Source of the DNA: Catenulispora acidiphila DSM 44928
GTDB lineage: Bacteria; Actinomycetota; Actinomycetes; Streptomycetales; Catenulisporaceae
DNA: 64,000 nucleotides
Assembly: GCF_000024025.1 (NCBI RefSeq)
Contig: NC_013131.1
Span: 1,798,001-1,862,000, forward strand
Direction: 5' to 3'
In this document: positions 36,181 to 43,814 of the stretch, piece by piece
Layout of the letters: each line of letters starts with the position of its first letter
How positions within the stretch are numbered: the stretch's first letter is position 1
The notes under the pieces: model-generated
Databases searched by the model: none
What the model was told of the DNA's origin: nothing
Seen by the model: the letters and a program-made list of their open reading frames with translations, nothing else
Position numbers and translations under genes: made by a program

Positions 36181-36911
36181 CGCGCCTGCTCCCTGCCGTG
36201 TGCAGTGACCTGTTCGGCGATGTGCTCGCCGGCGATCCGGCCGTCCACGACGTCGACGACTCGGCGTGCGCAGCGTGCCGCGAGCCTGCGGTCGTGCGTG
36301 ACCACCACCAGCGTCTGGCCCTGCCGGTTCACCTCCGTCAGCAGCTCCACCACCGAATCTCCCGAGCGGCTGTCGAGCGCGCCGGTCGGCTCGTCGGCCA
36401 GGAGCAGCGCCGGGCGGTTCATCAGGGCCCTGGCTACCGCGACGCGTTGGCGTTCGCCGCCGGACAGCGAGGCCGGATAGACGTCCTGGCGGTCGGCGAT
36501 CCCGAGCTGGTCCAGCAGCTCCATCGCTCGTCGCCGCGCCGGTCCGGCTTTGAGTCCGACCAGCCGTCCGGCGAGGACGACGTTGTCCAGCGCGGGGAGG
36601 TCGTCCAGCAGGTTGAAGAACTGGAAGACCATCCCGATCCGGCGCCGGCGGAACAGGGCCAGCTCCTTCTCGGTGAGCTTGCCGAGGTCCTGCCCGCAGA
36701 CCACAACGCTGCCGGCTGAGGGTCGGTCCAGCCCGGAAAGCAGGTTCAACAGGGTCGACTTGCCGCTGCCGGACGGGCCCATCACCGCGACCGACTCGCC
36801 GGCTCGGATCTCCAGCCCGACGCCGTCCAGCGCCGAGTAGTCGCCGAAATCCTTGCGCACGTCTGAGAGGCGCACCACGGTCTGGAGCGGCTCGGAATCC
36901 TTGGGAATCAT
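36177..36911 (-). CDS. ABC transporter ATP-binding protein (MacB/LolD type)
   Basis: About 244 residues. Walker A 'GPSGSGKSTLLNLL', Q-loop 'GMVFQFFNLL', signature 'SLSGGERQRVAVARAL', Walker B 'ALLLADEPTGALD', and switch His 'VVVTHDRRL' are all present. It powers the coupled FtsX-like permease. I start at ATG 36911; the frame extends to a TTG at 36965, but neither start has a clear ribosome site. It is divergent from the histidine kinase gene, with about 130 bp between. Confidence 0.9.
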   Translation of the reverse strand: MIPKDSEPLQTVVRLSDVRKDFGDYSALDGVGLEIRAGESVAVMGPSGSGKSTLLNLLSGLDRPSAGSVVVCGQDLGKLTEKELALFRRRRIGMVFQFFNLLDDLPALDNVVLAGRLVGLKAGPARRRAMELLDQLGIADRQDVYPASLSGGERQRVAVARALMNRPALLLADEPTGALDSRSGDSVVELLTEVNRQGQTLVVVTHDRRLAARCARRVVDVVDGRIAGEHIAEQVTAHGREQAR

Positions 36912-37030
36912 GGGATCGAGGCTGCCGTCGGCGGTGGGTCCGCCACATCGGAGCAGGACCGGCAATCGGGTCGGCGTTGTCGCCCGGGGGAGTACGCCCT
37001 GGGTCCGATGTGGGAAGGCGGTCTGCTTCT

Positions 37031-37036
37031 TAGGAT
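37031..37036 (+). promoter_or_regulatory. -10 box, leaderless-type start of histidine kinase gene
   Basis: TAGGAT ends 6 nt before the ATG at 37043. The same string TAGGATCGGGGC followed by ATG also precedes dapF at 48454. Confidence 0.4.
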
Positions 37037-37042
37037 CGGGGC

Positions 37043-38266
37043 ATGTCCGAAGCCCGACCGCTGATGACGCGGGTGACTCCGGCGCGGGTGGTCGCGTGCG
37101 TCTGGGTTCTGTCGACGCTGTCCTTGTTCATCGCGCAGGCGCTGCGGTTGAAGCGGCCGTGGGGCGGGACGGTGGTAGGGCGTGATCCGTCGTCCGATCC
37201 GCTGATGACGGACCATCGGCAGCTGGTGGTGCTGATCGCCGCGGCGGGGTTGGTGGCGCTCGGCTGTCGGTTGCTAGGTCGGCGGCCGGTTTCGGCGGTG
37301 GCGGCGGTGGCTGCGTTGATGGCCAGCGTGTTCGCGGTGAACTACGACCTGCATACCTCGGCGATCGCGCCTGATCAGTATGTGGCGGTGTGCGTCGCAG
37401 TGTTCTTCGTCGCGGCCGGAGGCGGCAGGCGGGTCGGGATCTGGTGTGCTGCGCTGGCGTTCGCAGGGGTGGTCGGCTACGTCGCTGCGAGCCTCGTGTT
37501 GGGGCTGCGTGTGGACACGTCGATCGAGGTGGTCGTGCTGTTGATCACGGTGCTGGCGTGGGTGCTCGGGGACGCGCGGCGTGCTGAGCGTGAGCATGCC
37601 GAACAGCTGCGGGCTCAGGTCGCCGGTCGGGCGGTGACGGCTGAACGGCTGCGGATCGCGCGCGACCTGCATGACATGGTCGCGCACGAGATCGGTGTGG
37701 TCGCGCTTCAGGCGGGAGCTGCCAGGTTGGTGGTGCTGCGGCGGCCGGATGCGGCGGAGCAGGCTTTGGGGATCATCGAGGACACGAGTCGGACGACGCT
37801 GGCCGGGCTTCGGCGGATGGTGGCGACGTTGCATGACGCGCCTGCCGATCCCGTTGGGTTGGAGGGCATCGGCCGTCTTGTGGCGAATGCGCGAGCTGCG
37901 GGAGTGCGGGTCGACGTGCAGTGGCGTGGTCGGCGCCTGCCGCTGCCGCCCGAGGTCGATAGTTCTGTGTTTCGCGTTATCCAGGAATCGGTCACTAACG
38001 TGATCAAGCACTCTGGGACGAAGCAGTGTCGGGTGTCTGTGGGGTTCGAGGATGGGGCTGTGTCGGTCGTGGTCGTCGATAGCGGCGCCGGCTCGGATGC
38101 CGGTGGTGTCGGCAGTACTGGCTACGGCTTGCCGGGCATGCGCGCCAGGATCGAGATCCTGCATGGCGAGTTCAGCGCTGGTCCGCGTCCGGAAGGCGGC
38201 TTTCGTGTTGCCGCGCGAGTGCCGGTGTCGGCGCCGGTGTCGGCGTCGGTTTCGGTGGAGGTCTGA
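37043..38266 (+). CDS. NarL-type sensor histidine kinase
   Basis: 407 residues. Several N-terminal membrane helices (about residues 15-180) form a membrane sensor without a large extracellular domain. HisKA_3 phosphoacceptor His210 lies in 'RIARDLHDMVAHEIG', and the HATPase_c region includes 'VIQESVTNVIKHSG' (N box) and 'GYGLPGMRARIEILHG' (G box). The Val/Ser/Pro tail is low complexity. It overlaps the response regulator by 1 bp. Divergent position to the FtsX-type ABC genes suggests it detects envelope stress or a toxic peptide and induces the exporter. Confidence 0.92.
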   Translation: MSEARPLMTRVTPARVVACVWVLSTLSLFIAQALRLKRPWGGTVVGRDPSSDPLMTDHRQLVVLIAAAGLVALGCRLLGRRPVSAVAAVAALMASVFAVNYDLHTSAIAPDQYVAVCVAVFFVAAGGGRRVGIWCAALAFAGVVGYVAASLVLGLRVDTSIEVVVLLITVLAWVLGDARRAEREHAEQLRAQVAGRAVTAERLRIARDLHDMVAHEIGVVALQAGAARLVVLRRPDAAEQALGIIEDTSRTTLAGLRRMVATLHDAPADPVGLEGIGRLVANARAAGVRVDVQWRGRRLPLPPEVDSSVFRVIQESVTNVIKHSGTKQCRVSVGFEDGAVSVVVVDSGAGSDAGGVGSTGYGLPGMRARIEILHGEFSAGPRPEGGFRVAARVPVSAPVSASVSVEV

Positions 38267-38946
38267 TGCCGGTCCGCGTCCTGCTTGCCGACGACCAGCC
38301 TCTGGTCCGTGCCGCTTTGGCGATGGCGATCGCCGACCTGCCCGACATCGAGGTCGCCGGGGAGGCCGGCGACGGGCTGCACGCGGTGCGGATGACCCGC
38401 GAGCTGTGCCCCGACGTGGTCGTCATGGACATCCGCATGCCCGGGACCGACGGCATCGAGGCGACGCGGATGATCACCGGCGGCGCCGGGAGCGCCCGGG
38501 TCATCGTTCTGACGACCTTCGACGATGACGACAACGTCTACAACGCGTTGCGCGCCGGTGCGTCGGGATTCCTCGTCAAGGACATGGCGGTCAGCGACAT
38601 CCTCGCCGGCATCCGCGTGGTCGCCGCCGGTGACGCGCTGATCGCCCCGAAGGTCACCCGGCGCCTGATCGCGCAGTTCGCCAGCCGTCCGCGTCCCGCG
38701 ACCGCGCCGCCGACGGTGCCCGCGGCGCCTCCCCGCCGGATCGAGGCGATCACCGGCCGCGAACGCGAGGCGCTGACCTTCGTCGGCCGCGGACTGTCGA
38801 ACGCCGAGATCCAGGTCGCGATGGGCATCAGCGCCGCGACCGTCAAAACCTACGTGACCAGGCTGCTCGCCAAGCTCGACGCCCGCGACCGCGCGCAGCT
38901 CGTCATCGCCGCCTACGAGAACGGCCTCGTCACACCTGGCGAGTAG
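38266..38946 (+). CDS. NarL/LuxR-type response regulator
   Basis: 226 residues. The receiver domain has acidic pocket 'LLADDQP', phosphoacceptor D55 in '[10 protein letters not shown]', and the Lys in 'FLVKDM'. The C-terminal LuxR HTH is '[43 protein letters not shown]'. TGATG overlap with the kinase shows co-translation. It probably regulates its own operon and the neighbouring ABC exporter. Confidence 0.93.
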   Translation: MPVRVLLADDQPLVRAALAMAIADLPDIEVAGEAGDGLHAVRMTRELCPDVVVMDIRMPGTDGIEATRMITGGAGSARVIVLTTFDDDDNVYNALRAGASGFLVKDMAVSDILAGIRVVAAGDALIAPKVTRRLIAQFASRPRPATAPPTVPAAPPRRIEAITGREREALTFVGRGLSNAEIQVAMGISAATVKTYVTRLLAKLDARDRAQLVIAAYENGLVTPGE

Positions 38947-38971
38947 CGGCCGGACGCCGCGGCACTGGCCG

Positions 38972-38977
38972 TATCCT
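38972..38977 (+). promoter_or_regulatory. -10 box, leaderless-type start of miaB
   Basis: TATCCT ends 7 nt before the ATG at 38985, in the 38-bp gap after the response regulator. It gives miaB its own promoter with little or no leader. Confidence 0.4.
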
Positions 38978-38984
38978 GGTAGGC

Positions 38985-40514
38985 ATGCCCGACACCGCGA
39001 CCGACAAGACCTACATCGTCCGCACCTACGGCTGCCAGATGAACGTCCACGACTCCGAACGCCTCTCCGGCCTGCTCGAGGGCGCCGGCTACGTGCGCGC
39101 GGCCGATGGTGCCGGCGAGGCGGACGTGGTGGTGCTCAACACCTGCGCGGTGCGGGAGAACGCCGACAACCGGCTCTACGGCAACCTGGGGCACCTGGCC
39201 TCGGTGAAGGCCGGGCGGCCTGGGATGCGGATCGCGGTCGGGGGGTGTCTGGCGCAGAAGGACCGCGGGGAGATCACGCGGCGGGCGCCGTGGGTCGACG
39301 TGGTGTTCGGGACGCACAACATCGGGTCGCTGCCGGTGCTGCTGGAGCGGGCGCGGGTGCGGGACGAGGCCCAGGTGGAGATCCTGGAGTCGCTCGACGT
39401 GTTCCCCTCCACGCTGCCGACGCGGCGGGAGTCGGCGTACGCGGCGTGGGTCAGCGTGTCGGTCGGGTGCAACAACACCTGCACCTTCTGCATCGTGCCG
39501 GCGCTGCGCGGCAAGGAGAAGGACCGGCGGCCCGGCGAGATCCTGTCGGAGATCGAGGCACTGGTCGCCGAGGGCGTGTGCGAGGTGACGCTGCTCGGGC
39601 AGAACGTCAACGCGTACGGGTCGGAGTTCGGAGACCGCGAGGCGTTCGCGAAGCTGCTGCGCGCGTGCGGGCAGATCGAGGGTCTGGAGCGGGTGCGCTT
39701 CACCTCGCCGCACCCCCGGGACTTCACCGACGACGTGATCGCGGCGATGGCCGAGACGCCGAACGTCATGCCCCAGCTGCACATGCCGCTGCAGTCCGGC
39801 TCGGACACGGTGCTGCGCGCGATGCGCCGCTCCTACCGGCAGGACCGCTACCTGGGCATCATCGAGCGGGTCCGCGCGGCGATGCCCGACGCGGCGATCA
39901 CGACCGACATCATTGTCGGCTTCCCCGGGGAGACCGAGGAAGACTTCGAGCAGACGATGCACGTCGTGCGCCAGGCGCGGTTCTCGGCGGCGTTCACCTT
40001 CCAGTACTCCAAGCGGCCCGGCACGCCGGCGGCCACGATGGAGGAGCAGGTGCCCAAGGCGGTCGTGCAGGCGCGGTACGAGCGGTTGGTCGCGCTGCAG
40101 GAGGAGATCTCCTGGGAGGAGAACAAGAAGCAGGTCGGGCGGACCGTCGAGCTGCTGGTCGCCGAGGGCGAGGGACGCAAGGACGGCGAGACCCGGCGGA
40201 TGTCGGGGCGGGCTCCGGACAACCGGCTGGTGCACTTCGCCGTCGGGGACACCGCGGCCGCCGACCTGCCGCGTCCCGGCGACATGGTCTCGGTGGAGGT
40301 CACCTACGCCGCGCCGCACCACCTGAACGCCGACGGTCCGGACGGCGCGAGCGCTATCAAGGCCCTGCGACGTACCCGGTCCGGGGACGCTTGGCAGGCT
40401 CGGCAGGAGCAGCCGGAGTCCGAGCGGCGCGCGGCGGCCGTCACGCTGGGGATGCCGTCGATCGGCAAGCCGGCGGTGTCGGCGGAGGCGGAAAGTGCTT
40501 GCGGCGTCTGCTGA
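38985..40514 (+). CDS. miaB: tRNA-2-methylthio-N6-dimethylallyladenosine synthase MiaB
   Basis: 509 residues. A radical-SAM methylthiotransferase that adds the 2-methylthio group to i6A37 of tRNAs reading UNN codons, using two [4Fe-4S] clusters. The UPF0004 domain carries C17, C54 and C88 ('RTYGCQMN', '[10 protein letters not shown]', 'VGGCLA'); the radical-SAM triad is C162/C166/C169 in '[12 protein letters not shown]'. A C-terminal TRAM domain follows ('[14 protein letters not shown]'). The tail after about residue 455 is variable. Its partner enzyme gene miaA lies 7 kb downstream. Confidence 0.96.
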   Translation: MPDTATDKTYIVRTYGCQMNVHDSERLSGLLEGAGYVRAADGAGEADVVVLNTCAVRENADNRLYGNLGHLASVKAGRPGMRIAVGGCLAQKDRGEITRRAPWVDVVFGTHNIGSLPVLLERARVRDEAQVEILESLDVFPSTLPTRRESAYAAWVSVSVGCNNTCTFCIVPALRGKEKDRRPGEILSEIEALVAEGVCEVTLLGQNVNAYGSEFGDREAFAKLLRACGQIEGLERVRFTSPHPRDFTDDVIAAMAETPNVMPQLHMPLQSGSDTVLRAMRRSYRQDRYLGIIERVRAAMPDAAITTDIIVGFPGETEEDFEQTMHVVRQARFSAAFTFQYSKRPGTPAATMEEQVPKAVVQARYERLVALQEEISWEENKKQVGRTVELLVAEGEGRKDGETRRMSGRAPDNRLVHFAVGDTAAADLPRPGDMVSVEVTYAAPHHLNADGPDGASAIKALRRTRSGDAWQARQEQPESERRAAAVTLGMPSIGKPAVSAEAESACGVC

Positions 40515-40544
40515 TTCTGGGTTCTGAACTGATCCTGATTCGTG

Positions 40545-40589
40545 AACTGATGAAGGCCTCTGCGACCATCGCAGAGGCCTTCATCAGTT
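40545..40589. terminator. Perfect 21-bp bidirectional terminator hairpin
   Basis: Arms 40545-40565 and 40569-40589 pair perfectly over 21 bp around a 3-nt loop (CCA), between convergent miaB and the pseudokinase gene. It is unusually long and perfect. Confidence 0.85.
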
Positions 40590-40605
40590 GAATGGGCTAC
40601 CAGCG

Positions 40606-43600
40606 TTACTGGTTACCGGACCAGTTGTCAGGACCCGCGGTGTCCACGGCCTTCTTCGCGGCGGCGTCGAGCCACGGCGCGATCTCACTGGACTCCGAGT
40701 GGTTCACGGCCAGCGCCACCGACAGGATGATGTAGCGGTGCTGCTGCTCGCGGTACTGCTTGATGGTGGCCGACTGGTAGTCGCCCTGGCAGGTCGTCGA
40801 GCCGGCACCGCTGCCGGGGCACCAGATGCCGAAGTCGGCAGCGGACTGCTTGGCGAGGTCGTTGTAGACGACGGTCGCGGTGTGCTGGTCGGGCAGCGGC
40901 AGGACCTTGACCGAGACCAGGTACTGGCCGCTGTCGTCGACGAAGCTGGCCGCGATCTCCTTGCTGCAGCTGTTGGAGGTCAGGATGTCCTGCATGTTCG
41001 AGGACATGTCGGTCTGCACGCACGGCTGCACACTGCCAGCCTTGAGCGTGTAGTGCACACCCTTGTCGTCGGTGAACTCCTGCGGCACCAGCGCATTGAG
41101 CTCCAACGGCGTCTTGTCCGTCTGGAACGCGTTGAACTGCGTCGGATCGAACGGCGTGGACGTCAGATCCGGCGGCGAAGCGGCGTCGCTGTCCGACTCG
41201 GTGTCGGTGACATCGTCGCTCGAGGAGTCACTGGCCGAATCGGTCGGACCCGACTTGTCAGAGCTGGACGTCGAGGACCCGGTGGGGAAGTTGGTACTCG
41301 GCACCGACGTCGGACCGTTCGAAGCAGACGAACTCGACGAGTGCCCCACCGCCCCGAGATTGTCAGACGACCCCCCACCATTACTCCGCGTCGCCAGCAC
41401 AACCAGCGACACCACCGCCGCGACCGCCGCCACCGCCCCAACAATGATCGCCGCGGTCTTGCCGCGATTGCCCTTCCCAGGCGGCGGTCCCTGCTGCGGG
41501 AAGTAGGGCGGCTGGTTGGGCGGGTAGGGCGGCTGCCCAGGCCCGGGCCCGACGCCGGCGTTGCCGCCGGGACCCCATGGGCCGGGCGCGGGCTGGGGTC
41601 CGGGACCTGCTTGTGGCCACGGGCCCTGCTGCGGCTGGGGCTGCGGTTGCGGCTGAAGCTGAGGCTGCGGGGATTGCAGCCACGGATTCGGCGCACCGGC
41701 GGACGGCGGAATCGCATCGGACTGGCTCGCCACAGGCGACACGATGTCAGCAGCCTGCGTGGGCGCAACGAAAGGATTAACAGGCGCCGGCTCGGCTTGC
41801 GCAGCCGCGGGAATGGGAAGCGCGCGGGTCGCCGAGTTGTCCGGCGAGGCGATTTCCTGAGTGGAGGACTCGGGAACCGCGTCGGCGCCGGCGATCAGGG
41901 GAACCTGGCGAGTCGCTTGGCTGTCGGCATCGGCTGCCGGGACTGCGTCGGCGATCAGGGGAACTTGGCGAGTCGACTGGCTGTCGGAATCGAGCGCCGA
42001 GACCTGCTGGGTGGCTCTGTCATCGGCATCGGCTGCGACCAGAGGAACCTGGCGGGTGGAGTCGCTGTCGGTGTCGGCCGCCGGAGTGTCATCGGCAGCA
42101 GCGATCGGAGTGGACTCGCTGGTGTCGGCATCGGCTGCCGGGATTTCGGCGGCGGCCGCGACCAGAGGGACCTGGTGAGTGGGCTTGTCGCTGGTGTCCG
42201 AGCCGGTCTCTGAGTCAGAGTCCGCGTTGGCGGCCGAGCTGGTGTCCGAGTCCGAGCCTGAGCCAGAATCGGTGTCCGAGCTGGTGTCCGAGTCCGAACT
42301 GGCTTCCGAGTCGACGGTATCCGAGTCGGTGTCGGCGTCCGAGTTGGCGGCCGAGCTGATGTCCGAATCCGGGTCCGAGCTGGCGGCCGAATCCGAGCTG
42401 ATGTCCGAGTCCGCATCCCAGCTGGCGGCCGAGTCGATGTCGGTATCCGAGCCGGTGCCGGTGTCCGAGTCGATGGCCGTGTTGGCGTTGGAGTCGGAGC
42501 TGGGGCTGGAGGCGCTGTCCGAGTCCGAGTCGGTATTGGCGTCCGGGCTGGCTTCGGTGTCGGTTTCCGAGCTGGCGTCCGTGTCCGAGCCAGTGTCCGA
42601 GTCCGTGTCGGCATCCGAGTTGGCGGCCGAGCTGGCTTCGGTGTCGGTGTCGGTGTCTGAGTCAGTGTCCGAGCTGGAGCTGGAGGCGCTGTCCGAGTGT
42701 GAGTCGGTGTTGGCATCCGAGCTGGCTTCTGAATCGGTGTCGGCGTCGGAGCTGAGGTCGGAGGCGCTGTCCGTGTCCGAGCCGGAGTCGGTGTCGGAGC
42801 TGAGGTCGGCGCTCGAGTCGGAATCCGTGCCTGAGCCCGAGTGCTCGCCATCGCCATCGCCATCGCCATCGCCATCGGCGTCGTCAGAGGCAGCGGCAGC
42901 CTCGTTCTCGCCGGTCTCGGCGAGGAGGTCGGCGGGCGACATGGGCTGGGTGGCGTCGTTGGGGTCGTCGGGTTCGGGGGTGGGGGCTTCTTCGGCTGCT
43001 GCGGCGCTGGCTGATTGGGCTTCGTGGAGGGCGTCGGGTGCGTGGGGGGGTTCGAGGGGGGCGCCTAGGCGGGTGAGTTCGGTGATGGTGCGGTCGATTG
43101 TTGTTGTGCGGTCGGGTTGGGTGTTGTTCAGGGTGGTGAGCAGGGTGGTGAGGGTGGGTTGGCGGGGGGGTTGGGGGGTGTCGGGGCCTTCGGCGGCTAG
43201 GTGGAGGGCTGTGGCGAGGGTGGGGAGGTCGTTTTCGTTTGTTTCTATGGGGAGGAGGAGGACTTGGCCGTCGTCGGTGAGGAGGATGTGGTCGGCGGCG
43301 GGGGAGATGCGGGGGCCGGGTGCTGATATTGCTGTGATGGCGCCGGCTGCTATGAGGAGGATTTGTTCGGCGGGGAGGGCGCCCCATTGGGTGACGGCGT
43401 CGGCTAGGGTGCGGGCCGGTATGGGGTCGGCTACTAGCCAGGCGCCTGCGTCGCCGGTTGCTGTGCCGGTGACGGGGAGGGTGCCGGTGCGGTTGCGCCA
43501 GCGGTGGGGGTCGAGGGGGTTGGTGACGGCGGGGTCGGGCGTGGTGGGCGCCTCGGTGGTCGTGCCGCTGTCGCTGGTGCCGTCGGTGTTGTCGTGGTCT

Positions 43601-43749
43601 GGCTCGGTCGTGATCGGGACCAGCACCACGTCGGTGCCGTCGATCTCGTCGTGCGCGCGCCACGCCGGTCCCAGCGGCTCGCTGGTCCGGTACCTTCCGG
43701 CGACCAGATCCCCACTTTGTACGGACAAGGCCCCGCCCTCCCTCGTCAT
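40606..43749 (-). CDS. Membrane pseudokinase-like protein with Ser/Asp-repeat stalk
   Basis: 1047 residues. Residues 13-240 resemble the kinase domain of the next gene ('GDLVAGRYRTSEPLG', 'GALPAEQI', 'HILLTDDGQVLLLPIE') but lack the Gly-loop, the VAIK Lys, HRD and DFG. Residues 288-521 are Ser/Asp/Thr/Ala repeats; 523-645 hold repeated T-R-Q-V-P-L motifs; 690-760 are Pro/Gln-rich; one membrane helix follows (765-788); and the outside domain has C910, C928, C977 and C987, matching the neighbour. It may be a regulatory or docking partner of the adjacent kinase. It starts 65 bp after the kinase stop, same strand. Confidence 0.75.
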   Translation of the reverse strand: MTREGGALSVQSGDLVAGRYRTSEPLGPAWRAHDEIDGTDVVLVPITTEPDHDNTDGTSDSGTTTEAPTTPDPAVTNPLDPHRWRNRTGTLPVTGTATGDAGAWLVADPIPARTLADAVTQWGALPAEQILLIAAGAITAISAPGPRISPAADHILLTDDGQVLLLPIETNENDLPTLATALHLAAEGPDTPQPPRQPTLTTLLTTLNNTQPDRTTTIDRTITELTRLGAPLEPPHAPDALHEAQSASAAAAEEAPTPEPDDPNDATQPMSPADLLAETGENEAAAASDDADGDGDGDGDGEHSGSGTDSDSSADLSSDTDSGSDTDSASDLSSDADTDSEASSDANTDSHSDSASSSSSDTDSDTDTDTEASSAANSDADTDSDTGSDTDASSETDTEASPDANTDSDSDSASSPSSDSNANTAIDSDTGTGSDTDIDSAASWDADSDISSDSAASSDPDSDISSAANSDADTDSDTVDSEASSDSDTSSDTDSGSGSDSDTSSAANADSDSETGSDTSDKPTHQVPLVAAAAEIPAADADTSESTPIAAADDTPAADTDSDSTRQVPLVAADADDRATQQVSALDSDSQSTRQVPLIADAVPAADADSQATRQVPLIAGADAVPESSTQEIASPDNSATRALPIPAAAQAEPAPVNPFVAPTQAADIVSPVASQSDAIPPSAGAPNPWLQSPQPQLQPQPQPQPQQGPWPQAGPGPQPAPGPWGPGGNAGVGPGPGQPPYPPNQPPYFPQQGPPPGKGNRGKTAAIIVGAVAAVAAVVSLVVLATRSNGGGSSDNLGAVGHSSSSSASNGPTSVPSTNFPTGSSTSSSDKSGPTDSASDSSSDDVTDTESDSDAASPPDLTSTPFDPTQFNAFQTDKTPLELNALVPQEFTDDKGVHYTLKAGSVQPCVQTDMSSNMQDILTSNSCSKEIAASFVDDSGQYLVSVKVLPLPDQHTATVVYNDLAKQSAADFGIWCPGSGAGSTTCQGDYQSATIKQYREQQHRYIILSVALAVNHSESSEIAPWLDAAAKKAVDTAGPDNWSGNQ
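41815..42183 (-). repeat. Repeated T-x-Q-V-P-L motif in pseudokinase
   Basis: Within residues 523-645 the protein shows THQVPLV, STRQVPLV, ATQQVSAL, STRQVPLI, ATRQVPLI and ATRALPI, separated by Asp/Ala-rich linkers of 10-30 residues. Each has Thr with a Val or Leu at +3, the spacing seen in many bacterial phospho-Thr/FHA ligands. Confidence 0.65.
42187..42888 (-). repeat. Ser-Asp dipeptide-rich low-complexity coding repeat
   Basis: About 234 codons reading mainly Ser, Asp, Thr and Ala, preceded by (GD)n. At DNA level it is a degenerate hexamer-type array of GAC/TCC/TCG codons, prone to length change. It resembles Sdr/clumping-factor stalks of Gram-positive bacteria in composition only. Confidence 0.85.
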
Positions 43750-43769
43750 CAGGTCCCTGCTGTCTGGAG

Positions 43770-43811
43770 TTACTGCACCGCTCTTACTGCACCGCTCTTA
43801 CTACACCGCTG
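43770..43811. repeat. 14-bp tandem repeat, three copies
   Basis: TTACTGCACCGCTC occurs perfectly at 43770-43783 and 43784-43797, then with two changes at 43798-43811. It fills most of the 65-bp gap between the kinase stop and the pseudokinase start. Confidence 0.9.
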
Positions 43812-43814
43812 CTG

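Noticed and set aside
42187-42888. CRISPR-like array
   Set aside because: The repetitive region has no constant repeat separated by unique spacers; it is a degenerate codon repeat inside an open frame. No cas genes are nearby.
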